A stretch of DNA of 64,000 nucleotides. It comes from F23-B02 sp963633225 (lineage in GTDB: Bacteria > Bacillota > Clostridia > Oscillospirales > Oscillospiraceae). Position numbers and translations under genes: made by a program. Below are positions 25,178 to 34,172 of the stretch, in pieces. The notes beneath the pieces are model-generated. The model saw only the letters and a program-made list of their open reading frames with translations, was not told the origin of the DNA and made no database searches. The stretch is taken from the NCBI GenBank assembly GCA_963633225.1, contig CAVGXR010000063.1:29651-93650 (forward strand), given 5' to 3'. Position 1 is the stretch's first letter; each line of letters begins with the position of its first letter.

Positions 25178-27010
25178 TCAGGCATCGTCGTCGGTGCTGG
25201 CAGGAGTTACATCCTCCTCCAGAGCGATTGCGGAGAACACGCGGGTGTTCGCCCCCGAGCAGCGAGTCTCAAGCAGGCTCTTCTCCTGGTTGAAGTCAAT
25301 GTCGAAGTCGGTAAAGTGAGTGATCTCGCCACCCTTGGTCGCACCGAGGGAGTAGTCCGCAAGGTTCACCATCAGACCGAGGATCTTCTTAGTCTTATTG
25401 TCACTGGTGGTGCGGGTCTTGCCCTCGAACTGCTCAACGGTGATGATCTCATTAACGTTGAGAGCTGCGGCAAGATCGCTTACCTTGTCGTAGATACGGC
25501 GACCGTTGAGATCACGGGCAAGCAGCATAACATTGACAAGATGAGGTGTGCAGAAGAAGTCGGGGCTGCCGGAACCCTTATACTTCTCGCGGGCATACAG
25601 CAGCGACTGAATGACAGCTTCCGCGTAGATGTAGTTCTCGCCGAAGTTAGCCGCAGTGTTGGTACCCTGAAGAGTTGCCTTCATGCCGGCAATGTCAACA
25701 TCGGTATGAATGGTATAGAGATCATCGTCGCTCCAGATCGGGCGGATCTTATCCTCTGCGATCTTACCGTCGGCGCCAACCGCACGTCCGTCGCCGGTCA
25801 GAATTGCAGTCGCCAGCTCAAGATTGAGGTTCATGCGGTCGATGTTGTACAGATAGTTGACAACATCGAAGTCCTGAATGTCGATAATATCGTCACGATC
25901 GAGCTTGCTCTTTACATACACGGTCTGGGGGTCAGTGGTTCTGTGAACCAGAGAGAAGTTCCCGACTTCGCCCTTCTTGCTTCCCTTCTTATAACCCTTT
26001 GCTCTAAGACTCTCGACGGTGCGAAGGTCTGCCTGGCGGGTACGGATACGGGAGATGGGGCTCTTATGTACCTTCTTGAGTACCTTATCGACCCAGCCCA
26101 TGTCAACGGTGATCATCTCGGGTGCGCCCGGACGAACATCCTTATACTCGGGGAACAGAGTATCGATCTGGTCGATGCCGTGAGCAAGAACATCGGGGTT
26201 CTGCTCGGCGTAGATATCAAGTGCGGTACGGAGGCTGCCTACGCTGTTGGATTTGGCCATGGCAATAATGCCGGCCTGATCCGCGTGCGACAGCACATTG
26301 CTCTGGGTGTTCTGATCGTTGTCAAATACGTTATGCTTCACTGTTTTATCCTCCTTGTCGTCATCCGACTCTTCGTCTTTTTTGTTGGCTTCAAGAGCCT
26401 GTCCTATAAGGGCATACATAACATTTTTCTGCTCCTCGTTCATCGAATCGATGACATCGGCAACAGTTTTTTCATTGTCTTTTTTCTTTTCGTCAGCCAC
26501 TTTTTCTTCTCCTTTGTCGTTTTCTTCGTCTGAGTGACTCAGACAAAGAGGCATGCCGGTATATATAACGGCCGATTCCTCATCGTCCGAGCTGTCTCTG
26601 TGTACCAGCGTGGTGTCTATAAATGCGCCGGGATTAGCGCCCTTATGCACAAGGCTGACTTCACATATACAGCCATGCATTACATTCGGGCCATTCTGCT
26701 GAAGCTGATTTGCGTAAATGGAAAGTGCGCAAATGTCACCGTGCTTGACGAGTGCTTTACCTATCTCTCCCGCTTCCGTATCGTTGAAGAAGCAGTATGC
26801 ATACACGCCTTCATCACGGTTTTCAAGGTACGCATGGCCAAGAACATCGTGAATATCAGTATGCTGGTGATTCCACACAAGCGGAACCTTGGCATTGTCA
26901 TTATGCTTAAATGCGTCTCGTCGGATTATTCTGCCGTCAGAGCATTTGATATCATTTCGAGTTGCCCAGCCGCTGAAATCACAACCTTCAATTGAGAATG
27001 TTCTACTCAT
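25178..27010 (-). CDS. fused prohead protease and major capsid protein (HK97-like)
   Basis: 610 residues. About 1-160 is a prohead protease of the S78 type, with the catalytic His region 'VPLVWNHQHTD', the Ser in 'ICALSIYAN' and 'CEVSLVHKGANPGAFID'. About 165-225 is a highly charged scaffold-like linker. From about 235 onwards is an HK97-fold capsid protein ('PVDMGWVDKVLKK'-type N-arm, 'TAILTGDGRAVG', 'FFCTPHLVNVMLLARD'). One polypeptide therefore supplies protease, scaffold and coat, and must be cut during maturation. Confidence 0.9.
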   Translation of the reverse strand: MSRTFSIEGCDFSGWATRNDIKCSDGRIIRRDAFKHNDNAKVPLVWNHQHTDIHDVLGHAYLENRDEGVYAYCFFNDTEAGEIGKALVKHGDICALSIYANQLQQNGPNVMHGCICEVSLVHKGANPGAFIDTTLVHRDSSDDEESAVIYTGMPLCLSHSDEENDKGEEKVADEKKKDNEKTVADVIDSMNEEQKNVMYALIGQALEANKKDEESDDDKEDKTVKHNVFDNDQNTQSNVLSHADQAGIIAMAKSNSVGSLRTALDIYAEQNPDVLAHGIDQIDTLFPEYKDVRPGAPEMITVDMGWVDKVLKKVHKSPISRIRTRQADLRTVESLRAKGYKKGSKKGEVGNFSLVHRTTDPQTVYVKSKLDRDDIIDIQDFDVVNYLYNIDRMNLNLELATAILTGDGRAVGADGKIAEDKIRPIWSDDDLYTIHTDVDIAGMKATLQGTNTAANFGENYIYAEAVIQSLLYAREKYKGSGSPDFFCTPHLVNVMLLARDLNGRRIYDKVSDLAAALNVNEIITVEQFEGKTRTTSDNKTKKILGLMVNLADYSLGATKGGEITHFTDFDIDFNQEKSLLETRCSGANTRVFSAIALEEDVTPASTDDDA

Positions 27011-28283
27011 TTTGAATTTCCTCCTTTAAAGATTTTTTGTCCAAATCACCTGACTCCTCAGTTTCGTCGGCCACAGGAACACTGGGACTTTCCTCTTCTC
27101 CGGCAGGTGCACTTAGGTTCTTGTTCCTGAGTTCATCCGCCTTCGGATCGCTCGAGGGCTTCATTCCGATTACCTGACGTATCTCGTTTGAAGTCATGAT
27201 CTCGTTTCGGGTGAATTTGTCAGCGATTTCCGCAATATTTTCAACAGGAACGAGCTTGAACGGATCTCTGAAGAACAGAATTGACTGGAGCTGTGATCGG
27301 GCTGTTTTTGTGAGAAACTTTCGTTTCATCTCGTCAACAATTGCCGAAACTATCGGTTCGATAGTACGGTTGTAGTAATTAAGCATGGTTTTCTCGTCCG
27401 CGGATCCGTCCAGTATGGTCTGGGTTATACCCAACTGGCTGTATAGCATACTCGTGAGGTATTCGATCTGATCCATAAGGTTGTTGTTCACGGAACGATT
27501 GAGCTGCGTGATTTTCTCCGTGCCGTCTGTATATGCAATGCCGTACTTTGAATCTGATAACTGGCGCTCTACTTCTTTGCGCCGGTTTTCGGCCTGTTGA
27601 CGTCTCTGTTGGGTTTTGATGACGTATGGGAGCTGTATGATCAGGTCAAGTTTTCCCGATCCGCTCTGTTCATCTATAACATCGAGCAAATTCAGCTTTC
27701 GTATGAGCCTCTGCATTGTCGAGTTCGGCTCGTTAATAACCGCATATAAGGGATTTTCTATTATTGCGGTCGCGCTTTTAGGGAGAAGAATATCTTCCTT
27801 TCTGCCTGTTTGCTCGTTGTATACTCTTGCTCTTATGTGCTGAGGAAACCATTCGATAATCTGGCCGACTCGCATTGAATTAATGTCGTACGAGCCGGAT
27901 ACATTCGGATCCGTTGTAGTCTCCACAGGCACTATTGCTACGCTGCCTTCATCGAACATGGATATGACCACGTCCTGAAAAAACGCTCTGGCAGTCTGGT
28001 CGGTATTAGCCTCAAGGCTCAAACAATTGTTGAGCCCGTCTTCTATTACGGATAAAAAGCGCTTGCTTTCATCGAGTCTGACGTGTTCTATTTTCAGAGC
28101 AGCAACGTCGAGAGCAATTCGGTTATATACGGAGGTGACTATCGAACGCTCGTTACCTCGTGACAGCCTCGGACGGTCTACGCGGTATGAGTAGCTTGCT
28201 CCGGTATCTCGGTATTCAATTGCGGCATTGCCGTTAAAAACATTCCACGCATGTTTAAGTCTGGAGCCAAAAGACATCTCCAT
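27003..28283 (-). CDS. portal protein
   Basis: 426 residues with portal features: 'YNRIALDVAALKIEHVRLDE', 'SQLGITQTILDGSADEKTMLNYYNRTIEPI' and 'FTRNEIMTSNEIRQVIGMKPS'. It forms the dodecameric ring at the packaging vertex. AAGGAGG lies upstream of the start; its end overlaps the protease-capsid gene by 8 nt. Confidence 0.93.
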   Translation of the reverse strand: MEMSFGSRLKHAWNVFNGNAAIEYRDTGASYSYRVDRPRLSRGNERSIVTSVYNRIALDVAALKIEHVRLDESKRFLSVIEDGLNNCLSLEANTDQTARAFFQDVVISMFDEGSVAIVPVETTTDPNVSGSYDINSMRVGQIIEWFPQHIRARVYNEQTGRKEDILLPKSATAIIENPLYAVINEPNSTMQRLIRKLNLLDVIDEQSGSGKLDLIIQLPYVIKTQQRRQQAENRRKEVERQLSDSKYGIAYTDGTEKITQLNRSVNNNLMDQIEYLTSMLYSQLGITQTILDGSADEKTMLNYYNRTIEPIVSAIVDEMKRKFLTKTARSQLQSILFFRDPFKLVPVENIAEIADKFTRNEIMTSNEIRQVIGMKPSSDPKADELRNKNLSAPAGEEESPSVPVADETEESGDLDKKSLKEEIQNE

Positions 28284-28307
28284 TTTCAGTCATCACCTCC
28301 TTGAAAG

Positions 28308-28345
28308 TAAAAAAAAACAGAGGCCATGAAATATCACAGTCTCTG
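28308..28345 (-). terminator. intrinsic terminator upstream of the portal gene
   Basis: A 7-bp stem (CAGAG with CTCTG plus extensions) followed on the minus strand by nine T residues. Confidence 0.75.
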
Positions 28346-28380
28346 CTTTATGCAGGTAAATAAACTATATGTTTGTTTTC

Positions 28381-28539
28381 TTATTCTTTTGCGGCTTCTT
28401 TTATAGAACGCATAAGCACCTTGTAGTCTATACAGCAAGACTTGGTTTTACATTCAAACTCCATTCGCTCGCTGTCGCTGGCCACTCCATGCTCTATCTT
28501 TTTATAAAGTTCTACCATTTCGGAAAAGAAATCATTCAT
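28381..28539 (-). CDS. small phage protein, 52 residues
   Basis: A short gene beginning MNDFFSEMVELYKKIEHG behind GGAGG (8 bp). It is helical and carries a 'CKTKSCCIDYK' cysteine cluster, perhaps a metal site. It lies between the tagged 403-residue gene and the terminator ahead of the portal gene. No family is recognised. Confidence 0.7.
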   Translation of the reverse strand: MNDFFSEMVELYKKIEHGVASDSERMEFECKTKSCCIDYKVLMRSIKEAAKE

Positions 28540-28572
28540 AGTCACAGCCTCCTTTCATAAAAGAAAATGTGT

Positions 28573-29784
28573 TTATTGCGCGGCGTTGAGTGCCGCTGTC
28601 AACATTGAAATAGGTATTTCCGCATATGCCTTAGCATATTTGAACAGCGGGTGATCATTTGTAGCCCCAAGCTGTTTCATCGCCTCGGCCTTCATTGTTT
28701 GAGTAACAAACTTCTCACCGGTTTTTACGACGTCACTTGACGCGTTAAATAGGATCATAGGCTGCTGGCCCATTGTGCCTTTATCAAAATAATCAACCAA
28801 TGCGCTATATCCATGTTCTTTATACGCATCGGCCAGTTTCTTAGAATCATTTGAACCTTTGACAAACGAATATATACCTTGTTTGAATGGGTCTTGCTTT
28901 ATTTCTGTCGTTACTTGGTCGAGTATCAGGCGACCTTCAGGACTATCTATTTTTTCTATGCCCATTATTTTGCAACGCGCTTTAGTGACCGTAGTAATTA
29001 ATTCTTTCCTGTATGAAGGGTCGTTATTCCAAAGTTCATCAAAAATCTTCCTTGCCGTTTTATCCGAGGGTGCAATAATATCTTTGGTGGCCTTAAGACT
29101 TACATCATATCGTTTTCCGGTTCCATGCCAGTCTTTCAGGAAAGCCATATAACCTAATCGATCTTTTTCGGTGATAGTCACATATGTAAATTTACCTTTT
29201 GTTTTGCTTAGATCAAAATTTTCGAACGCACTCATCCTATGCAAAACAGAGTCTTTACTGATAACATAATCCAAATCGTCCAGTGATTTGGCGAATGATT
29301 CAGCGAGTACTTCTTTTGTCGCACCACTTGCGCCAGTTGCCGCACTTTTTGATAGCTGCTTTATAACCCCAGATCGATATGCTAAGTAACAAGCAGCACT
29401 AATACCAACTACTCCAGCCGTTATTAAAACAGCTTTTTCAGTATCTTTACGACGCTGATATTCATCTTGCAATTCTTTATCAGATGCGCTTTTATATGCC
29501 GCGGCTTTATTCGGATCTGATTTTGAATAGCGGTTCACCATTTGTCGTCGGTATTCGCCTATTCTTTTGTTAGATGCCGAAGAATCGTCGCTTGTAACCG
29601 ATTTCTTTTTATTCTCCTGCTTGGCGTCTTTAGACCAGCCTTTAGTTCCGGCTTTCTTTTCAGCGGAGCTATGGTCGCCGGCACCGAGTGGGTACGGAGG
29701 TCCGTTTCTCCGACCCCATTTCATACCGAGAATGCCATGATGAGTTAAATCGTCCCCGACAGTATAATAGAGAATTTCACCCAT
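28573..29784 (-). CDS. tagged phage protein ('HHGILGMKWG') with membrane segment
   Basis: 403 residues. Residues about 14-25 carry HHGILGMKWGRR followed by 'NGPPYPLG', a peptide shared with three other proteins in this window. A Ser/Lys-rich linker follows, then one membrane helix (about 117-135), then about 260 residues of soluble domain without a motif I recognise. The only ribosome-site candidate is a run of 11 G residues 12 bp before the ATG, which could vary in length. It is encoded right after TerL and before the portal, so a virion role is plausible (inference). Confidence 0.8.
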   Translation of the reverse strand: MGEILYYTVGDDLTHHGILGMKWGRRNGPPYPLGAGDHSSAEKKAGTKGWSKDAKQENKKKSVTSDDSSASNKRIGEYRRQMVNRYSKSDPNKAAAYKSASDKELQDEYQRRKDTEKAVLITAGVVGISAACYLAYRSGVIKQLSKSAATGASGATKEVLAESFAKSLDDLDYVISKDSVLHRMSAFENFDLSKTKGKFTYVTITEKDRLGYMAFLKDWHGTGKRYDVSLKATKDIIAPSDKTARKIFDELWNNDPSYRKELITTVTKARCKIMGIEKIDSPEGRLILDQVTTEIKQDPFKQGIYSFVKGSNDSKKLADAYKEHGYSALVDYFDKGTMGQQPMILFNASSDVVKTGEKFVTQTMKAEAMKQLGATNDHPLFKYAKAYAEIPISMLTAALNAAQ

Positions 29785-29796
29785 GTCAATCGTTTA

Positions 29797-29807
29797 CCCC
29801 CCCCCCC
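29797..29807 (-). repeat. G11 homopolymer at the ribosome-binding position
   Basis: Eleven consecutive C residues on the plus strand (G11 in the direction of transcription) between the TerL stop and the start of the tagged gene. Poly-G tracts of this length are prone to slipped-strand length change. Confidence 0.85.
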
Positions 29808-29815
29808 TGTTTTGA

Positions 29816-31561
29816 TTAATCAAAAGCATCCTTATTGTTTTTATAAGCAACGTAGGCGTCCATCATAGCCGCGACAGCATCGATTTTCTGCTCGTAACGT
29901 TTCTTATAAAGCTTACGGTTACCGTTGGTATCCTCCAAGGTAATGCAGTTACCCATGGAAAAAGTCATGAGGTCTTCGTCAAACAGAAGCATTCTCTCCT
30001 CGGAAAGCTTCTTCATCTCGCCGAGGGGGACGGATTCTGTTTTTGCACCTTGAATGACTTTCTCGATACCAAACGGACCATTCTCCGTTTCCCATCTTGT
30101 GACGAATTCTCTGGCATTGTATGGGTCATAACCGAAACATCGCACGTCATAGCCGCACTCGTTGATATGATTATCAAGGTCGTCATAGACCTCCATCATG
30201 TCGAGCACGGTGCCCTCTAAAACAATTAAACTGCCCTCGGCCATGAATTGATCGTACTTGCTTCTCATGGCGGCAGGCAGCTTCATAAGGGTGTTGGATG
30301 TTATATAGTTTCGGGTCTTGACTCCAAAGGAGCCATTCGTTAAAGGAAACAGGAAAGTAAAAGCGCAGAAGTCATCGCCTTGCGACAAGTCTGCGCCAAG
30401 AGAGCACGCCATCTGCCAGAAGTCTCGCTTGCTGTGCGGGAGCGTCTCTTCATATGTAAAGTAATAGGTGTAGCCCTCCATGGGAAGGCCAAATCTTTTT
30501 GCTAAAATATCATTGCGGGCCGCCGGAGCTTTTTCTGCTCTCTCGACATCCAGCTGATATGTCTCGTAGGTTACGGTTTTACCGAGATTAGGGTTTGCCT
30601 TCAACCACATCTCGGGATCGCCGACCTCGTCTATAGAGTCGAGCTTATACCACCAGATCGACACATGAGGATTTATATACTCCCCTTTCAGGATGTCCAT
30701 AAGCTCCATTTTGATTGTATCGCCGCTTCCGTTGCGGACCGTACCCTCCGAGCTGGTCGCTACGATCAGGTAATCGTCGTTCTTCGATGCACCCTGCTCT
30801 ATGGCGCCTATAACATCCTCGCGGACATCGCCGGACAGCCATTCATCTACAGTTGCTATCTTGCATCTCAGACCCTGAAGCTTGTCTATACTCATAGGTC
30901 TGACCTCAAGCAGAGAACCGGTCAGGAAATTCTCGATGCCCTTCTTTGTAGATGCCAGCTTGCACCGAGCCGCTTTCGAACCCGTAGTGTTTTGCAGCGA
31001 GCCCTCTGTGAGAAACTTGAATAGCGGTCCTCGTGATCTTGTTATTGCTGTACGGATCGGCGACATGACCTCTTCGGCCAGCTTCATGGTCGGAGCAGTC
31101 GTGATCTGATGAGTCGTGGCGGTATTGATGTTCTGCTCATATGACTGTATGCACGAGTCGTATAGAGATTTTGCAGCGCCTCGACCGACTATCAGATACT
31201 GTTTGTTAATGAGTCGCTTTTTGATACTCTTCTTGACGTAGTGCCCGCCGTGACCATCCGGATTTGGTTGGTATACACTTCTCTCTACGAAGTAATACCA
31301 TCCGTAGACCTGCTCACCCCATAGCTTGAACGAGTCAAGCAGGTTAAGATCGGAGCCGTCGGTCAGAGTAAGCTCATCTTCGCAATAAGCTATCCAGCCT
31401 TCGACAGCGCGATCGTCATAGTAAATTCCCGGGTTGGCAATGAGGTCATCGATGCGGTTCATCTCCATTGAAACCTCTCTGTTTACCGGTATCTCGCCCC
31501 TGATTACGGCATCCCGAAACATGCCGTAGTATTTTGGGACGGCTGCGTTTGATAATGCCAT
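29816..31561 (-). CDS. terL: terminase large subunit
   Basis: 581 residues. The ATPase half has a Walker A-like 'VGRGAAKSLYD' (about 125-135), Walker B 'IATVDEWLSG' and coupling motif 'ATSSEG'. The nuclease half has 'LGADLSQGDDFCAF' (first acidic residue of the RNase H-like fold) and a C-terminal Asp near 'KIDAVAAMMDAY'. It packages DNA into the prohead through the portal. Length and order are normal for an HK97-type TerL. Confidence 0.94.
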   Translation of the reverse strand: MALSNAAVPKYYGMFRDAVIRGEIPVNREVSMEMNRIDDLIANPGIYYDDRAVEGWIAYCEDELTLTDGSDLNLLDSFKLWGEQVYGWYYFVERSVYQPNPDGHGGHYVKKSIKKRLINKQYLIVGRGAAKSLYDSCIQSYEQNINTATTHQITTAPTMKLAEEVMSPIRTAITRSRGPLFKFLTEGSLQNTTGSKAARCKLASTKKGIENFLTGSLLEVRPMSIDKLQGLRCKIATVDEWLSGDVREDVIGAIEQGASKNDDYLIVATSSEGTVRNGSGDTIKMELMDILKGEYINPHVSIWWYKLDSIDEVGDPEMWLKANPNLGKTVTYETYQLDVERAEKAPAARNDILAKRFGLPMEGYTYYFTYEETLPHSKRDFWQMACSLGADLSQGDDFCAFTFLFPLTNGSFGVKTRNYITSNTLMKLPAAMRSKYDQFMAEGSLIVLEGTVLDMMEVYDDLDNHINECGYDVRCFGYDPYNAREFVTRWETENGPFGIEKVIQGAKTESVPLGEMKKLSEERMLLFDEDLMTFSMGNCITLEDTNGNRKLYKKRYEQKIDAVAAMMDAYVAYKNNKDAFD

Positions 31562-31636
31562 AATGTGTTTTTCCTCTTGCTATTCTTACTGGAATATGTT
31601 AAATTACAAATATAAATGCGAATGGAGAATGGATTA

Positions 31637-32278
31637 ATGACAGTCGATGATTTATCCGAAATTTTAAGTAAATGCTATAATGCTGCGCTGAAAGGTATTC
31701 CTAACACTAAAACTTGTTACGAACTTGCCGACGAATATATTGCTAAATATCAGACCAAAGAACTGGCCATTAACAACTTTATAAAATGGCAAATAGCTAA
31801 ATGCACCACTTCCGGTTTTGTAACAAGCCTCGGTGGAGTTATAACGTTACCTGTTGCTATTCCAGCCAATCTCACCACTGTGTGGTATGTTCAGCTTCGA
31901 ATGATTGCGACTATCGCAATAATGTCCGGCTGTGATCCTACAGACGATATGGTTCAAACATTAGCATATATGTGTTTTACGGGCGCTGAAGCAGCAAAAA
32001 TCTTCAAAGAAGCAGGCATTAAAGCAGGTGAAAAGTTTGCAGAGCAAGCCATACGAAAAATACCTATAGAAATTATCAATCGTATTAATCGGCTCACAAT
32101 GCAACGTTTTATAACAAAATTTGGTGAAAAGGGCGTAATCAACCTCGGAAAAATGATACCTGTCGTAGGAGGAATCATCGGCGGCAGTTTTGATTTCGTT
32201 GGGACTTCAGCTATGGCCGCCACAGCCAAATCGACATTCTCAAAACTATCTGACGAAGAAGTAATTGTCGTTATGTAA
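31637..32278 (+). CDS. EcsC family protein, opposite-strand cargo gene
   Basis: The start at MTVDDLSEIL is preferred because GGAG lies 9 bp upstream. 213 residues with the EcsC core: 'GFVTSLGGVITLPVAIPANLTTVWYVQLRMIATIA' (a hydrophobic hairpin), and C-terminal 'GKMIPVVGGIIGGSFD'. EcsC domains associate with membranes; function is unknown. It is the only convincing plus-strand gene in the phage, set between TerL and the tagged genes, which marks it as a moron-type cargo gene, perhaps expressed in the lysogen. Confidence 0.75.
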   Translation: MTVDDLSEILSKCYNAALKGIPNTKTCYELADEYIAKYQTKELAINNFIKWQIAKCTTSGFVTSLGGVITLPVAIPANLTTVWYVQLRMIATIAIMSGCDPTDDMVQTLAYMCFTGAEAAKIFKEAGIKAGEKFAEQAIRKIPIEIINRINRLTMQRFITKFGEKGVINLGKMIPVVGGIIGGSFDFVGTSAMAATAKSTFSKLSDEEVIVVM

Positions 32279-32286
32279 TAAATATC

Positions 32287-32869
32287 CTACAAACGTCTGC
32301 GAGATTCGCTGTTATATGCGTCAATGTTTTTGTTACGCTGTTGATTTGCCATTCCAATTAATGTTGAAGTAACAAATGCTGCACCGATGGCCGCATTTCC
32401 GGCTATAGTTGCCATAGGTATATAGCCTTTTCCTTTTACGAATAATACGGCCTGCTTCCGATTATAATACTTTGCCAGACTGCTACCTAAAATTACACCG
32501 GCAGTCATAGTCCCTGCCTGCTGCTTATAATCCTTAATCCATGAAGTTTTTTTCTTGCCCTTTATAACGAGCTCTCGACCCTTATCGGCCTCATAAGCCG
32601 TCTGAAGGCGCTTATACGCTTCTTTTTTCTGCTTCGCTGTTTTTACTAAAGTCTTGTCGCTTTCACGAATTTTCTTTAAATCGCCAGAAGCTTTAGCTGC
32701 AGAACGGTTTTTTTTTCGCAGTCTCGTACTCCGATTCTGCTTTTCGATAGCGTTCAAGACCGGCTTTAGTATAACTGCCATCTTTATTCTGGTATCTACG
32801 GACTCCCCATTTCATACCAAGGATACCATAATGCATCAGTTCATCATTGCTTTCATAATAAATATCCAT
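32287..32869 (-). pseudogene. tagged membrane protein broken by a frameshift in A9
   Basis: The gene opens with MDIYYESNDELMHYGILGM behind AGGAGG and continues 'KWGVRRYQNKDGSYTKAG'. The frame then breaks at nine A residues (plus-strand T9, 32708-32716); one A fewer would join it to a 150-residue frame with a basic coiled coil and two membrane segments ('AGTMTAGVILGSSLAKYY', 'GYIPMATIAGNAAIGAAF'). The whole would be about 190 residues. It may be a true lesion, a sequencing error or a site of transcriptional slippage. Its N-terminus is close to that of the next gene upstream. Confidence 0.75.
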
Positions 32870-32870
32870 A

Positions 32871-33389
32871 TTAACCTCCTCGTAGAGCTTTAATTGAAAG
32901 CGCTATTGCGAGAGCAGAACCCCCGATTGCCAGTACATCGCCGGCGGTGTCAAGAACTTCTCTGGTGAGTTCTCTTCCTTTTGTGATGTTCGGTTTCTCG
33001 TCAACACCGAACAGATCATTGTATCTCAACTCTAACTGCTCTCGATCGATGGCTTTTCTGAGCTCTTGATCAGTCATCTCGCTGAGGTCCATTCTCTTTC
33101 GAGTAGCTTTGGGCGCTGTTTCACGCTCAATCTTTTTCATCTTATTGACAAGATCGGAGCTGCTGTCAACTGCCTTTTTAGTTCTTTCAAGGTCTTCTCT
33201 CACCCAACGTTTGGAATCGGGAGAGCTGGTATCTATCCGGCTCTCTTTTTTCTTTGCCTTGTTTTCCCTTATGTCACGGTCATACCGCTTCTTGCCGGCC
33301 TCCGTGAGGGTACCATCTTCGTTCTGATATCTACGGACACCCCATTTCATGCCGAGGATACCATAGTGCATCAGTTCATTATTTTCCAT
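32871..33389 (-). CDS. tagged phage protein ('MHYGILGMKWGVRRYQN')
   Basis: The start is the ATG of MENNELMHYG, behind AAGGGATG and inside an ATTCAAAATGG motif. 172 residues: tag at about 6-22, extended by 'EDGTLTEAGKKRYDRD', then a charged helical region, then a C-terminal membrane segment ('VLAIGGSALAIALSIKAL'). The tag and its extension are nearly the same as in the next gene, so the two are diverged duplicates. Encoded between the connector and TerL. Confidence 0.8.
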   Translation of the reverse strand: MENNELMHYGILGMKWGVRRYQNEDGTLTEAGKKRYDRDIRENKAKKKESRIDTSSPDSKRWVREDLERTKKAVDSSSDLVNKMKKIERETAPKATRKRMDLSEMTDQELRKAIDREQLELRYNDLFGVDEKPNITKGRELTREVLDTAGDVLAIGGSALAIALSIKALRGG

Positions 33390-33409
33390 TTTGAATTGTT
33401 CACATCCCT

Positions 33410-33742
33410 TCACTCTGGATCAGCAGTAACATTGATACGCCACTCGAGCTCGGAAATCTGACGATTGATAGCTTCCATGACCGCAGAGCTTGAGGGCGGA
33501 TCAAATACGAGCTTCACCTTCAGGTACACATAGGTCTTGATCATCTCAAGTCGTGAATCATTAACAAAATCGCTCCATACCGCCTCGGAGTCCTCAATGT
33601 AAAACCCCGCCTCAGGGCCGACGCCAAGCTGCGTCAGAACCGAAAAGGCGGAATTGATATGCATGATAACATCCTGGTCAAAGTGTTCATAGTCTTCGGT
33701 TATGCCCAGGAGTTTTTTTATTGATGTCAGGATACTTTCCAT
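33410..33742 (-). CDS. head-tail connector (gp6-like) protein
   Basis: 110 residues, all helical, starting MESILTSIKKLLGITEDYEHFD, with 'INSAFSVLTQLGVGPEAGF' and 'IKTYVYLKVKLVFDPPSS'. This is the phage QLRG/gp6-like adaptor that docks under the portal. It is unusual that it precedes TerL here instead of following the capsid gene. Confidence 0.88.
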   Translation of the reverse strand: MESILTSIKKLLGITEDYEHFDQDVIMHINSAFSVLTQLGVGPEAGFYIEDSEAVWSDFVNDSRLEMIKTYVYLKVKLVFDPPSSSAVMEAINRQISELEWRINVTADPE

Positions 33743-33755
33743 ACTGAGATGCGTT

Positions 33756-34172
33756 TCACCTCCATGGGCATGTGTCGCCCGGTCGTCTTTCTATCGGCGC
33801 TGTGATCAACTGACTTTCATCGCCGTAATGTATTGCATTGTGCGTGCTCAATCGTGTGCATATGGCGTTTTCAGGATTAAACACGCAGAAATTTTGATTA
33901 AGTATGTCTTCATATGTTATCGGATTGATGTGGTGTATGATAATCTTGCTGCGGATCTCATAGCCATCCATTCCGAGGTCACATCCGTTGTCTCTTATGG
34001 CGATCTCGTCGCGGAAGCGCCGCCAAGCGTCTGAATGGTAGAACTCCTGATTCAGCCACCGTCGATAGCCGAACGTTTCTCGTCCTACGACTCCATCGAG
34101 CTTTAAATATCTGAATCGCTCCTCGAAGCTCGGAAGGCGGATGAGTTCCGAATAGGATTTAAAACTCGTCAT
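33756..34172 (-). CDS. HNH endonuclease
   Basis: The start MTSFKSYSEL is chosen for its GGAGG site; 138 residues. 'YHSDAWRRFRDEIAIRDNGCDLG' leads to the catalytic 'KIIIHHINPI' and then 'NPENAICTRLSTHNAIHYG', an HNH fold without the common CxxC zinc knuckles. Small HNH proteins next to terminase genes take part in genome packaging in many siphophages. It overlaps the TerS-like gene by 14 nt. Confidence 0.9.
   Translation of the reverse strand: MTSFKSYSELIRLPSFEERFRYLKLDGVVGRETFGYRRWLNQEFYHSDAWRRFRDEIAIRDNGCDLGMDGYEIRSKIIIHHINPITYEDILNQNFCVFNPENAICTRLSTHNAIHYGDESQLITAPIERRPGDTCPWR

Noticed and set aside
25316..26533. Open frame of 405 codons on the plus strand opposite the protease-capsid gene
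   Set aside because: It is antisense to a confidently identified gene, has low-complexity hydrophobic text at the end and no ribosome site.
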